Shown: in pieces, positions 52,389 through 61,027 of the stretch
Position numbering within the stretch: position 1 is the stretch's first letter
Layout of the letters: every line of letters starts with the position of its first letter
NCBI RefSeq assembly: GCF_030697925.1
Contig: NZ_JAUYOJ010000126.1
Span: forward strand, 1 to 64,000
Length of the DNA: 64,000 nucleotides
Direction: 5' to 3'
Origin: Phenylobacterium sp.
Lineage (GTDB): Bacteria; Pseudomonadota; Alphaproteobacteria; Caulobacterales; Caulobacteraceae
The notes under the pieces: generated by a model
Seen by the model: only the letters and a program-made list of their open reading frames with translations
Database searches by the model: none
What the model was told of the DNA's origin: nothing
Made by a program: the position numbers and the translations under genes

Positions 52389-53426
52389 TCACAGCTCCAG
52401 GCGATAGATCCGCGCGGCGGTGCCGGAGAACAGGGCGGTCTTCTCGTCGGCCGAACAGCCCTTGGTCAGCACCTTGAAGGCGTTCCAGAGCACGTCGTAG
52501 TCGCAGCTGCCGATGTCGACGGGGAAGTTGCTCTCGAACATGCAGCGCTCGGCGCCGAAGGCCTCGATGCAGGTCTCGATATAGGGCTTCCATTCCGCCG
52601 CCAGGGCCTCCGACGAGGCGGGCGGGTCGGACATGAAGGAGGCGAATCCCGGGAACACCATGGCCAGTCCGCCCAGCTTCACCGCCACATTGGGCAGGGC
52701 CGCGAGTTTCAGGATGTTCTCCCGCCAGATGGGGAAGCGTTCCTCCCGCCGGCCGGCGTAACTGGCGATGCCGAGCGGGGTGCCCACATGGTCGAGAACG
52801 ATCTGGGTCCCTGGGAAGGCCTTGGCGAGTTCAAGCAGATCCGGAAGCTGCGGCTCCAGCATCCAGGCGTCGAACGAGAGGCCGAGCGGGCCGAGCTGGG
52901 CGAACCCCTCGCGGAACGTCGGCGACAGGTAGAGCCCGCCGCCCTGCCGGGCGAGCGGTCCCAGCACGTCCTTGTCCGGGTCGGACGAGGCGCTCTGGCG
53001 AATGCCGCGGAACCGGCCGCCGCCGGCCGCGATGTGGGCTTCCAGCACCTCGGCGACCGCCCCGCCGAGATTGCAGTCGGCATGGCCGACGACGCCGGCG
53101 CAGGCCAGGACCTCGCCATAGAGGCCGCTCGCCGACATGGCCGCCACCCCGTTCACGAATTCGGTCTCGCCCACCGGGCGCATCGCCGCCGGCCCTCGGC
53201 TCCGGTACATGGAGCCGCACTCCATGTAGACGGTCGCGACCACGTTGTGGCCGGATCTCATGTCTGCCAGCAGCTCGTCCAGCAGGTAGCGCGGGACCCT
53301 GCGGATCACATGTTCGAAGCCGTGCTTGGGCGGCGGCAGGGCGGCGACCAGGGCCGCAGGCCGGTCCCACAGGTGATGATGCGGATCGACGATCGGCAGG
53401 TCGGGCTCGAGGATAGGTTCGTTCAC
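52389..53426 (-). CDS. Amidohydrolase 2-family TIM-barrel hydrolase
   Basis: A 345-residue enzyme of the PF04909 family. The N-terminal metal-site motif is LPIVDPHHHLWD. Further motifs are GRFRGIRQSASSD, TQIVLDHVGTPLG and MFESNFPVDIGSCDYDVLWNAF. Relatives are 2-pyrone-4,6-dicarboxylate lactonases and decarboxylases. Its start overlaps the stop of the serine hydrolase, so it ends the six-gene minus-strand operon. Confidence 0.9.
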   Translation of the reverse strand: MNEPILEPDLPIVDPHHHLWDRPAALVAALPPPKHGFEHVIRRVPRYLLDELLADMRSGHNVVATVYMECGSMYRSRGPAAMRPVGETEFVNGVAAMSASGLYGEVLACAGVVGHADCNLGGAVAEVLEAHIAAGGGRFRGIRQSASSDPDKDVLGPLARQGGGLYLSPTFREGFAQLGPLGLSFDAWMLEPQLPDLLELAKAFPGTQIVLDHVGTPLGIASYAGRREERFPIWRENILKLAALPNVAVKLGGLAMVFPGFASFMSDPPASSEALAAEWKPYIETCIEAFGAERCMFESNFPVDIGSCDYDVLWNAFKVLTKGCSADEKTALFSGTAARIYRLEL

Positions 53427-54658
53427 GCGGCGGCCTCCTGCAGGATGGCGTCGGCCATCAGGGTCTGGGTCGTCGCCTGCAACGCCGGCGCGGTCTCGCT
53501 CAGCAGCTGGACCATGCCGACGAAGATGAGGTCGTGCGCCGGATCGACCCAGAACCAGGTCCCGGCCGCCCCGTCCCAGTGATAGGTCCCAAGGCCCACC
53601 GGTATGCCGGCCGCCTCGGGATCGGTGAACACCACCCCGTTGAAGCCGTAGCCGAAGCCAGGCCGGATCTGCTGCTTTCCGACGCCCCAGCCCTGGGCCA
53701 GCATCTGGTCCGAGAGTTGGTTGGTCATCATCAGCTTCAGGCCCTCCCCGCTGACAATGCGCTCACCGGCGAACTCGCCGCCGTTCAGCAGCATCTGGGC
53801 GAAGCGGGCATAGTCGCCCACCGTGGAGATCAGCCCGCCACCGCCCGAGGCCAGGGCCGGCGGCGCCGCGTGGTCGGGCAGCAGCGGATTGGCGGCCAGC
53901 GGGACCAGGCCCCGGCTCACGCTAGAGCGATAGAGCGTGGCCAGCCGCGGCTTCTTGTCCGGCGGGGTGTGGAAGGCGGTGTCGATCATGCCGAGCGGTT
54001 CGAAGATTCTCTCCCGCATGAAGTCGGGCAGGCTCTGGCCGCTCAGCCGCTCGATGATCGCGCCTTGGACGTCCATGGCGAGGCTGTAAATCCATTTCGT
54101 CCCGGGCTGGTAGGCCAGCGGCAGCCCGCCCAGTTTGGCCGCCATCTCCGCCAGGTCGGCGGAGCGCCAGATGTCGGCGGCTTCGTACAGGGTCTCCAGG
54201 CCGTCCATCGGCACGCGGCCGTAGATCAGGCCCGCCGTATGGGTCAGCAGTTCGCGTAGGGTCGGGGCGTGGTCGGGTTCATGCAGGGTGACTGCTCCCG
54301 CCGCGTCCATCCCGCCGAACACCTTCACATCAGCGAACTCGGGCAGGTGCTTGGCGATGGGGTCGTCCGGCGACCACAGGCCCTGGTCGTGCAGGATCAT
54401 CATGGCCACGGCCGTCACCGGCTTGGTCATGGAGAAGATGCGGAACATGGTGTCGGCCGCCATGGGTTGGCCGGTAGCCAGGTCCTTCCTCCCGATCGTG
54501 CTGACGCGCGCGACCTTGCCATGGCGGGCGGTCAGGGTGACGAGGCCGGCCAGCACCCCCTTGTCGACCAGGCCCTGCAGATAGGCGTCGATGGCCGCCA
54601 GGCCGGCGGGGGCTAGGCCGACCTGCGCCGGGGTGGCCGGGGACAGGTCACGCGTCAT
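53423..54658 (-). CDS. Serine hydrolase (class C beta-lactamase/EstB-like)
   Basis: A 411-residue enzyme of the PF00144 fold. The catalytic SxxK is in MFRIFSMTKPVTAVAM. The YxxN-type position lies in KWIYSLAMDVQG, and the HxGxxG-like segment is TYHWDGAAGTWFWVDP. No signal peptide is evident, so it is more likely an esterase acting inside the cell than a secreted beta-lactamase. It overlaps both neighbours by a few bases. Confidence 0.9.
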   Translation of the reverse strand: MTRDLSPATPAQVGLAPAGLAAIDAYLQGLVDKGVLAGLVTLTARHGKVARVSTIGRKDLATGQPMAADTMFRIFSMTKPVTAVAMMILHDQGLWSPDDPIAKHLPEFADVKVFGGMDAAGAVTLHEPDHAPTLRELLTHTAGLIYGRVPMDGLETLYEAADIWRSADLAEMAAKLGGLPLAYQPGTKWIYSLAMDVQGAIIERLSGQSLPDFMRERIFEPLGMIDTAFHTPPDKKPRLATLYRSSVSRGLVPLAANPLLPDHAAPPALASGGGGLISTVGDYARFAQMLLNGGEFAGERIVSGEGLKLMMTNQLSDQMLAQGWGVGKQQIRPGFGYGFNGVVFTDPEAAGIPVGLGTYHWDGAAGTWFWVDPAHDLIFVGMVQLLSETAPALQATTQTLMADAILQEAAA

Positions 54659-55268
54659 GGGTCTGCGCCTTGCGGGCCAGCACCGCGGCGGCGACGAGCG
54701 GCAAGCGGTCGTTTCCGAAATACATATCGTCCTTCCCGACGAAGATGGTCGGCGAGCCGAAGCCGCCGCGGGCCATGACCTCCTCGGTGTTCAGGCGAAG
54801 CTGCTCCTTGATCTGCGGTGTGGCGATCCCCGCCAGCAAGACCTGGGGATCGACGCCCGCCGCCTGGCAGATCTCCGCCAGCACCGCGTCCTGCGAGATG
54901 TCGAGATTGTCGCCCCAATAGGCCTCGAACACCTTGGTGGCGAAGGCGACCAGCTTGCCTTGAGGCGCCAGCCAGATGCAGCCGCGCATGGCCTTGACGC
55001 TGTTCACCGGGAAGACCTTGGGCGGGAAGGTGATGGCGAGCCCCGAGTGACGCGCCCAGTCCCTCAGGTCCTTGCCCATGTAGCGGGCCTTGGCCGGCAC
55101 CGGCGTGGCGCGCTGTTCGTATACGGAGGGATTGACCGTGTTGAAGATGCCGCCCACCAGGATCGGCCGCCAGGTCACCTCCACCTCCAGCTCCTTGGCC
55201 AAGGACTGCAGGTTGTGGAAGGCCAGATAGGTCCAGGGGCTGGAGCAGTCGAAGAAGCACTCGATCAT
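54648..55268 (-). CDS. 2-hydroxychromene-2-carboxylate isomerase-like (kappa-class GST/DsbA fold)
   Basis: A 206-residue thioredoxin-fold protein. The N-terminal FFDCSSPWTYLAFHNLQSLA has the serine typical of HCCA isomerases and kappa GSTs, where DsbA would have CxxC. The C-terminal segment GFGSPTIFVGKDDMYFGNDRLPLV is also typical. The reference enzyme isomerises a naphthalene breakdown intermediate using glutathione. It follows a GST gene, consistent with glutathione-dependent aromatic or alkene metabolism. Confidence 0.9.
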   Translation of the reverse strand: MIECFFDCSSPWTYLAFHNLQSLAKELEVEVTWRPILVGGIFNTVNPSVYEQRATPVPAKARYMGKDLRDWARHSGLAITFPPKVFPVNSVKAMRGCIWLAPQGKLVAFATKVFEAYWGDNLDISQDAVLAEICQAAGVDPQVLLAGIATPQIKEQLRLNTEEVMARGGFGSPTIFVGKDDMYFGNDRLPLVAAAVLARKAQTHDA

Positions 55269-55966
55269 GTGGCGGCCTTCTCGCTGGCGATCCCGAACAG
55301 GTTCTTCCTGGTCTCGGCGTCCATCTCACCGGGTCGCGCCATCTTGCCCACCGCCGTGCCGGCGATCACGCCCGGCCGCGCCCGCACCGTGGCGAACCAC
55401 CGCTTCATGTTCGGATAGTCGTCCAGGGTGAAGCCCTGCGCCTTGTGGGTGATGATCCAGGGGAAGCAGGCCATGTCGGCGATGGTGTACTCATCGCCCG
55501 CCACATAGGCCCCGGTCCGTCCGAGCTGGCCGTCCAGCACCCCATAGAGCCTGGCCGCCTCACGCTCGTAGCGGTCGATGGCGTAGGGGATCTTCTCCGG
55601 CGCATAGAGCTTGAAGTGGCCGTTCTGGCCCAGCATGGGCCCCAGACCACCCATCTGCCACATCAGCCACGCGATCGCCGCGCTGCGGCCGCGCAGATCG
55701 ACGGGCAGGAACCGCCCGGTCTTCTCGGCCAGATAGATCAGGATCGCCCCGGTCTCGAAGACGCTGACCGGCGGGCCGCCCCCCGGCGGATCCCGGTCGA
55801 TGATCGCCGGGATGCGGTTGTTGGGGCTGATGGCCAGGAAGTCCGGCGCGAACTGCTCCCCGCGCCCCAGATTCACCGGATGGACTTCGTACGGCAGGCC
55901 GCACTCCTCCAGCATGATGGAGATCTTCCAGCCGTTCGGCGTGGCGGCGTAATAGAGATCGATCAA
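55265..55966 (-). CDS. Glutathione S-transferase (YghU/Nu-class-like)
   Basis: The start is a TTG with a good gggagga site; the 233-residue product begins with IDLYYAATPNGWKISIMLEE. The G site is in NKIPAI-type NRIPAIIDRDPPGG and VFETGAILIYLAEKTG. The C-terminal helical domain has WLMWQMGGLGPMLGQNGHF, like bacterial Nu-class disulfide-bond reductases. The 306-residue version in the track is over-extended. It overlaps the isomerase gene by 4 bp. Confidence 0.9.
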   Translation of the reverse strand: MIDLYYAATPNGWKISIMLEECGLPYEVHPVNLGRGEQFAPDFLAISPNNRIPAIIDRDPPGGGPPVSVFETGAILIYLAEKTGRFLPVDLRGRSAAIAWLMWQMGGLGPMLGQNGHFKLYAPEKIPYAIDRYEREAARLYGVLDGQLGRTGAYVAGDEYTIADMACFPWIITHKAQGFTLDDYPNMKRWFATVRARPGVIAGTAVGKMARPGEMDAETRKNLFGIASEKAAT

Positions 55967-56006
55967 GCGTGTCCTCCCGGGCCTCTGGTCGGGCCTTGAG
56001 GACAGA

Positions 56007-58088
56007 CTACTTGGCTCTCCCCGCCGCGCCAGCCTCTGCGCGCAATCCGGCGGCCGAGCGTGACGCCCAATCGGCGACATAGGCGCGGATGGCGCGGCTG
56101 TCGTCCGGGGTGAGCACGTCGGCGAAGCTGGCCATGCCACCTTCCCTGTAGGCGCCGCCCAGCACGATGTCGTCGAAGGCCTCATAGGTCTCCGGCGACA
56201 TGCGCCGCAGGTCCGGCAGCACGCTGCGCTCCCCGAACAGGCCGTGGCAGCCGCCGCAATAGCGCTGGTAGCGGGCCTTGCCCGTGGCGACCAGGGCCGC
56301 CGGCTGCGCGCCCACGCCGGCCAGGAAGGGCTGGTCCTCGACGACCGGCGCCACGGGCGCCTCGCCGCCGTCCAGCTTGAGCACGATCAGGCGTCCGGCA
56401 TTGTCGCGGGGCGGCGGCGCGTCAGCGGCGTCCGGCGCGGTCCTCACCCCGTGCCAGCCGGCCGCGATGGCGATGTACTGGACGCCGTCGACCGCGTAGC
56501 TCACCGGCGGCGCGACCATGCCCGTCCCGACGAAGATCCGCCGCAGCCGTTTGCCGCTGGCCGCGTCGCGAAACTCGATCCAGCCGTCCTGGGTCCCCTG
56601 CACGACGAGATCGCCGGCGGTGGTCAGGACGCCGCCGCTCATCAGGGTCGGCTGCGGCGCGGTCCAGCGGGGCTTGCGGGCCACGGGGTCCCAGCCGATC
56701 AGCACGCCGGTGGTCGCCTTGCGCACGTCGTCCTTGGTCAGGGCGGCGAGATCGGCGCCCTCGTAGAACCAGGTCAAGCTCTTGGCGCCCCAGACCCAGC
56801 CCAGGTCGCGGGCCGGGATATAGACCAGGCCGGTCTTGGGATTGAACGCCATCGGCTGCCAGTTGTGGGCGCCATAGGCGCTGGGGAAGACCAGCCGCGC
56901 CCCCTTGGAATAATCCCCGGCCGGGGTCACGGCCGGACGGCCGGTCTTCAGGTCCACATGGCTCGCCCAATTGACCCGGGCGTACTTGTCAGCCGCTAGC
57001 AGTTCGCCCGTCTTGCGGTCCAGGACATAGAAGAAGCCGTTCTTCGGCGCCTGCATCAGCACCTGGCGCTTGCGTCCACCGATAGTGAGGTCGGTGAGCA
57101 CCATGTTCTGGGTGGCGGTGAAGTCCCAGTTGTCGCCCGGCGTCGTCTGATAATGCCAGGCCAGCCGCCCGGTGTCGGGGTTCACCGCCAGGATGCTGGA
57201 GACATAGAGCTGGTCGCCGCCGCCCGGATTGCGGACCTTCTGATTGTAGGGGCCGGCGTTGCCCACCCCGACATAGAGTAGGTTGAGGTCGGGGTCGTAG
57301 GAGAAGGAATCCCACACCGTGCCGCCGCCGCCGATCGACCAGTCGCGGTTCGGGTCCCAGGTCTTGGCGGCGACCGCGAGCTCAGGATGCTCGAACGGCT
57401 TCTTCGGGTCGCCGGGAACCGTGAAGAAGCGCCAGGCGAGCTTGCCGGTCTCGGCGTCATAGGCCGAGAAGAAGCCCCGCGCGCCGTAGTCGCCGCCGCC
57501 GTTGCCGATCACCACCTTGCCCTTCACCACCCGCGGCGCGCCGGTGATGGTGTAGGGCTTGACGCCGCCGGTGGTGTCGGCCGACCAGACGGGCTCGCCG
57601 GTCTTGGCGTCGAGCGCGATCAGCCGGCCGTCGAAGGCGCCGACATAGACCTTGCCCTTCCAGAAGGCGACGCCGCGGTTCACAGCCTTGCAGCAGCCGT
57701 CGCGCAGCAGCTCCTTGCGGACCTCAGGGTCATAGGCCCAGAGCCGCCTGCCGGTGGCCGCATCGAAGGCGAACACCCGACTCCAAGTGGAGGTGACATA
57801 GAGTATCCCGTCGACCACCAGCGGGCTGGCCTCGACCCCGAAGCCGCGGCTTTCCAGGCTCTGCTCCCAGGCCAGGCCCAGGCGATCGACATTGGTCGTG
57901 GTGACCTGGTCGAGAGGCGAGTAGCGGTCTTCGGAATAGGTGCGCCCGTTGGTCAGCCAGTCGTCCGCATTGTCGGCGGCCGCTGCGAGCCGGACGGCGT
58001 CCACGTCCCGGGCGCCAGGTTGCGAGCAACCGACCAGGATCAGGGCCGCGAGGCCAGCGATCGCCCAGATCCTCCCCAAGGCCGCCAT
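56007..58088 (-). CDS. PQQ-dependent quinohemoprotein alcohol dehydrogenase
   Basis: A 693-residue exported enzyme. The N terminus (WAIAGLAALILVGCSQPGA) has a lipobox, so it may be a lipoprotein. An eight-bladed propeller follows, with vicinal cysteines in LLRDGCCKAVNRG, typical of PQQ alcohol dehydrogenases, and the WAYDPEVRKE and GGVLTTAGDLVVQGTQDG blades. A C-terminal cytochrome domain has haem motif CGGCH in RYCGGCHGLFG. It oxidises an alcohol in the periplasm and needs PQQ, whose synthesis genes are not in the window. Confidence 0.95.
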   Translation of the reverse strand: MAALGRIWAIAGLAALILVGCSQPGARDVDAVRLAAAADNADDWLTNGRTYSEDRYSPLDQVTTTNVDRLGLAWEQSLESRGFGVEASPLVVDGILYVTSTWSRVFAFDAATGRRLWAYDPEVRKELLRDGCCKAVNRGVAFWKGKVYVGAFDGRLIALDAKTGEPVWSADTTGGVKPYTITGAPRVVKGKVVIGNGGGDYGARGFFSAYDAETGKLAWRFFTVPGDPKKPFEHPELAVAAKTWDPNRDWSIGGGGTVWDSFSYDPDLNLLYVGVGNAGPYNQKVRNPGGGDQLYVSSILAVNPDTGRLAWHYQTTPGDNWDFTATQNMVLTDLTIGGRKRQVLMQAPKNGFFYVLDRKTGELLAADKYARVNWASHVDLKTGRPAVTPAGDYSKGARLVFPSAYGAHNWQPMAFNPKTGLVYIPARDLGWVWGAKSLTWFYEGADLAALTKDDVRKATTGVLIGWDPVARKPRWTAPQPTLMSGGVLTTAGDLVVQGTQDGWIEFRDAASGKRLRRIFVGTGMVAPPVSYAVDGVQYIAIAAGWHGVRTAPDAADAPPPRDNAGRLIVLKLDGGEAPVAPVVEDQPFLAGVGAQPAALVATGKARYQRYCGGCHGLFGERSVLPDLRRMSPETYEAFDDIVLGGAYREGGMASFADVLTPDDSRAIRAYVADWASRSAAGLRAEAGAAGRAK

Positions 58089-58093
58089 GGCGG

Positions 58094-59389
58094 TCAGGCG
58101 ACCTCGGCGGCCACCAGCTCCTCGAGTTCGGGATACATCTCCTGGGCCCGCTCCGTCGCCGAGAGCAGGTTGTAGGCCGGGAACAGGTCGTTGGTCGGGC
58201 GGTAGTTGCGCAGCACCTGCTTGGCCACGGTGACCTTGTGGACCTCGGTCGGGCCGTCTGCGAGACCCATGATGAACGAGACCGCGATCTGGTTCATGAA
58301 CGGCATCTCGGTGGAGATCCCCAGCGAGCCGTGGATCTGCAGGGCGCGCGAGGCGATGTCGTGCAGCACCTTGGGCATGGCCACCTTCACCGCGGCGATA
58401 TCCTTGCGGACCTTGCGATAGTCCTGGTGCTTGTCGATCAGCCAGGCGGTGCGCAGCACCAGCAGGCGGAACTGCTCCAGCTCGATCCAGCTGTCGGCGA
58501 TCTTCTCCTGCACCATCTGTTTCTCGGAGAGGCGCGATCCGGCGGTGGTCCGCGACAGGGCGCGCTCACACATCATGTCCAGCGCCTTGCGAGCCTCGCC
58601 GATGGTGCGCATGGCGTGATGGATCCGCCCGCCGCCGAGCCGGGTCTGGGCCACCCCGAAGCCGTCGCCGCGGTCGCCCAGCAGGTGGTCCAGCGGCACC
58701 CGCACGTCGGTATAGCGAACATAGGCGTGGGCCGGTTCACGCTCGCCCTGGAAGCCCACATTGCGCAGGATCTCGATCCCCGGGGTCTCGGACGGCACGA
58801 TGAACATGGACATGCGTGCATGCGGCGGCGCGTCGGGGTCGGTCACCGCCAGGACGATCAGGAAGTCGGCCCAGCGGGCGTTGGACGAGAACCACTTCTC
58901 GCCGTTGATCACCCAGTGGTCGCCGTCGAGCGTGGCGCGGGTGGTGAAGACCAGCGGATCGGCCCCGCCCTGCGGCTCGGTCATCGAGAAGCAGGAGACG
59001 ATCTCGTTGTTCAGCAGCGGCTGCAGGTAGCGCGCCTTCTGCGCCGCCGTGCCGAAGTGGGCGAGGATCTCGGCGTTGCCGGTGTCGGGCGCCTGGCAGC
59101 CGAACACCACGGGAGCGAAGTCGCTGCGCCCCAGGATTTCGTTCAGCAGGGCGAGCTTGACCTGGCCATAGCCCGGCCCGCCGAGCTCGGGACCCAGATG
59201 GCAGGCCCACAGGCCCTGGGCCTTCACCTTGGCCTGGAGGGGGCGGACGAGCCGGATATTGTTGGGGTTCTTGACGTCGTAGACCGCGCCCAGGAGGTGG
59301 TCGAGCGGCTCGACCTCCTCACGGACGAAGGCGTCGGCCCAGTCCAGCTTCGCCTGAAAGTCCGCGTCGGTCTCGAAGTCCCAAGCCAT
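58094..59389 (-). CDS. Acyl-CoA dehydrogenase
   Basis: A 431-residue FAD enzyme. Landmarks are GCQAPDTGNAEILAHFG, SCFSMTEPQGGADPL, the helical RLGGGRIHHAMRTIGEARKAL segment and HGSLGISTEMPFMNQ. The C terminus has VAKQVLRNYRPTNDLFP. The family is that of the ACAD10/11-like or fadE-type dehydrogenases. It is the first gene of the six-gene operon and is divergent from the aldo/keto reductase. Confidence 0.94.
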   Translation of the reverse strand: MAWDFETDADFQAKLDWADAFVREEVEPLDHLLGAVYDVKNPNNIRLVRPLQAKVKAQGLWACHLGPELGGPGYGQVKLALLNEILGRSDFAPVVFGCQAPDTGNAEILAHFGTAAQKARYLQPLLNNEIVSCFSMTEPQGGADPLVFTTRATLDGDHWVINGEKWFSSNARWADFLIVLAVTDPDAPPHARMSMFIVPSETPGIEILRNVGFQGEREPAHAYVRYTDVRVPLDHLLGDRGDGFGVAQTRLGGGRIHHAMRTIGEARKALDMMCERALSRTTAGSRLSEKQMVQEKIADSWIELEQFRLLVLRTAWLIDKHQDYRKVRKDIAAVKVAMPKVLHDIASRALQIHGSLGISTEMPFMNQIAVSFIMGLADGPTEVHKVTVAKQVLRNYRPTNDLFPAYNLLSATERAQEMYPELEELVAAEVA

Positions 59390-59543
59390 GTCGTTCCGTC
59401 CCTTGCTGAGCGCGCGGCGATCGCACGCGGCCGCTTGAACGCGGCCATTTGTACATTATGATCATTACGATGAATTATCCGAGGCCTGTCAATACGTCAG
59501 GCGCCGGGCCGGCGTCATGACCGGCAAATTGAGGGGAAACCGC
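59390..59543. promoter_or_regulatory. Divergent promoter region with an AT-rich candidate operator
   Basis: Between the acyl-CoA dehydrogenase and aldo/keto reductase starts, the stretch gtacattatgatcattacga at about 59452 stands out as AT-rich in a GC-rich region and contains the palindrome atgatcat. It may bind a regulator controlling both units. No regulator gene is next to it. Confidence 0.4.
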
Positions 59544-60512
59544 ATGCGCTATCGCCGATTGGGCTCCAGCGATCTCATGGTGTCGGAAATCTCACTGGGA
59601 ACCTGGCTCAGCTTCGGCGAGGGCGAGGCCCGGGCGCGGCACATCGCCTGCCTGCACCGGGCGCTGGAGCTCGGGGTCAATTTGATCGACACCGCCAATG
59701 TCTATGGCTTCGGCGAGTCCGAGCGCCTGGTGGGCGAGGCGCTCGCCGGGCGGTCGCGGGACTCCTACCTCCTGGCCACCAAGCTCTGGGGCCCGATGGC
59801 CGACGGCGACCGGGGGCTGTCGCGGGCGCAGGTGTTCAAACAGATCGACGGCTCGCTCACGCGGCTGCGCACCGACCATGTCGATCTCTACCAGTGCCAC
59901 CGCTACGACGATGAGACGCCCCTGGAGGAGACCATGGAGGCGCTCAGCGAGATCGTCCGCCAGGGCAAGGTCCGCTATCTCGGCTTCAGCGAATGGCCCG
60001 CCGACAGGATCGCGGAGGCCCAGGCCATGGTCGGGACCGAGCGATTCGTCTCCAGCCAGCCGCAATACTCCCTGCTTTGGCGCCAGCCGGAGGCGGAGGT
60101 CTTCCCGCTCTGCCAGGCCCAGGGAATCGGCCAGCTGATCTGGTCGCCCCTGGCCCAGGGCGTGCTGACCGGCAAGTACGCCCCCGACGCCGGGCCACCC
60201 GGCGGCCTGCGCGGCGCCAGCGTCGAGATGAGCAAGTACACCCGCCACTGGTTCAATCCGGAGGTGCTGCGCGCGGTCCAGCATCTCCAGTTCCTGGCGG
60301 CTGAGGCCGAATTGACGCTTGGCCAGTTCGCCATCGCCTGGACGCTCTCCAACGACCAGGTGAGCTCGGCCATCATCGGTGCCTCGCGGCCCGACCAGGT
60401 CGATGAGAACGTCGCGGCCTCGGAGCGGAGCGTGGACCCTGCCCTGTTCGCCGAGGCCGAGCAGATCCTGGGCGTCGCCCTGGCCGCCGCCGCGGCCAAG
60501 GCGACGGCCTGA
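59544..60512 (+). CDS. Aldo/keto reductase
   Basis: The ATG at 59544 follows aggggaaa and gives 322 residues; the track start is 9 codons earlier. Landmarks are MRYRRLGSSDLMVSEISLGT, the Asp/Tyr in LIDTANVYGFGESE, Lys in LLATKLWGPMAD and His in VDLYQCHRYDDETP, completing the AKR tetrad. The C terminus (SSAIIGASRPDQVDENV) is the NADP-binding loop. It resembles the KCNAB/AKR6-like group. It reduces an aldehyde or ketone. Confidence 0.93.
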   Translation: MRYRRLGSSDLMVSEISLGTWLSFGEGEARARHIACLHRALELGVNLIDTANVYGFGESERLVGEALAGRSRDSYLLATKLWGPMADGDRGLSRAQVFKQIDGSLTRLRTDHVDLYQCHRYDDETPLEETMEALSEIVRQGKVRYLGFSEWPADRIAEAQAMVGTERFVSSQPQYSLLWRQPEAEVFPLCQAQGIGQLIWSPLAQGVLTGKYAPDAGPPGGLRGASVEMSKYTRHWFNPEVLRAVQHLQFLAAEAELTLGQFAIAWTLSNDQVSSAIIGASRPDQVDENVAASERSVDPALFAEAEQILGVALAAAAAKATA

Positions 60513-60516
60513 CGGC

Positions 60517-61026
60517 ATGACCCTCGAGGACCTCGTCAGCCGGGCGGAGATCGCCGAGGTGGCGGCCCGCTATTGCCGCGCCTTCGACCGCTGCGACGAG
60601 GCCCTGCTGGCCAGCTGCTTCCACCCCGACGCCACCCACGAGCACGGCGCGTTCAAGGGCCTGTCGCGCGACTTCTGCGCCCTGGGCCTGGCGGCGGTGC
60701 GCCAGTTGGTCCTCACCCACCACCAGCTTGGCCAGGTCTCCATTGAGCTCGACGGCGAGCGGGCCTGGGTGGAGAGCTATTTCACCTCCTATCACCGGTT
60801 CGGCGCCGACCCGCCGCCGGGCGGCGCGCCGCGCGAGGACCGCATCATGGGCGGGCGCTATGTCGACCGCTTCGAGCGCCGCGACGGCGCCTGGCGCATC
60901 GCGCACCGCCAGGGGGTGAACGAATGGCTGCGCTACGAGCCGGCCAGCGACCGAGGCTTCTTCGACCAGCCGGCGAGCGAACGCGGGCGGCGCGACCGGC
61001 GCGACCCGGTCTACCGGCGGGACTGA
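60517..61026 (+). CDS. SnoaL-like (NTF2-fold) protein
   Basis: A 169-residue protein starting 4 bp after the reductase stop. The family pattern is SRAEIAEVAARYCRAFDRCDEALLASCFHPDATHEHGAF and MGGRYVDRFERRDGAWRIAHRQGVNEW. SnoaL-like domains are small dehydratases, isomerases or ligand-binding proteins often found in aromatic and polyketide pathways. The conserved Asp/His positions near 30-45 are present. It is co-transcribed with the reductase. The substrate is unknown. Confidence 0.9.
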   Translation: MTLEDLVSRAEIAEVAARYCRAFDRCDEALLASCFHPDATHEHGAFKGLSRDFCALGLAAVRQLVLTHHQLGQVSIELDGERAWVESYFTSYHRFGADPPPGGAPREDRIMGGRYVDRFERRDGAWRIAHRQGVNEWLRYEPASDRGFFDQPASERGRRDRRDPVYRRD

Positions 61027-61027
61027 G

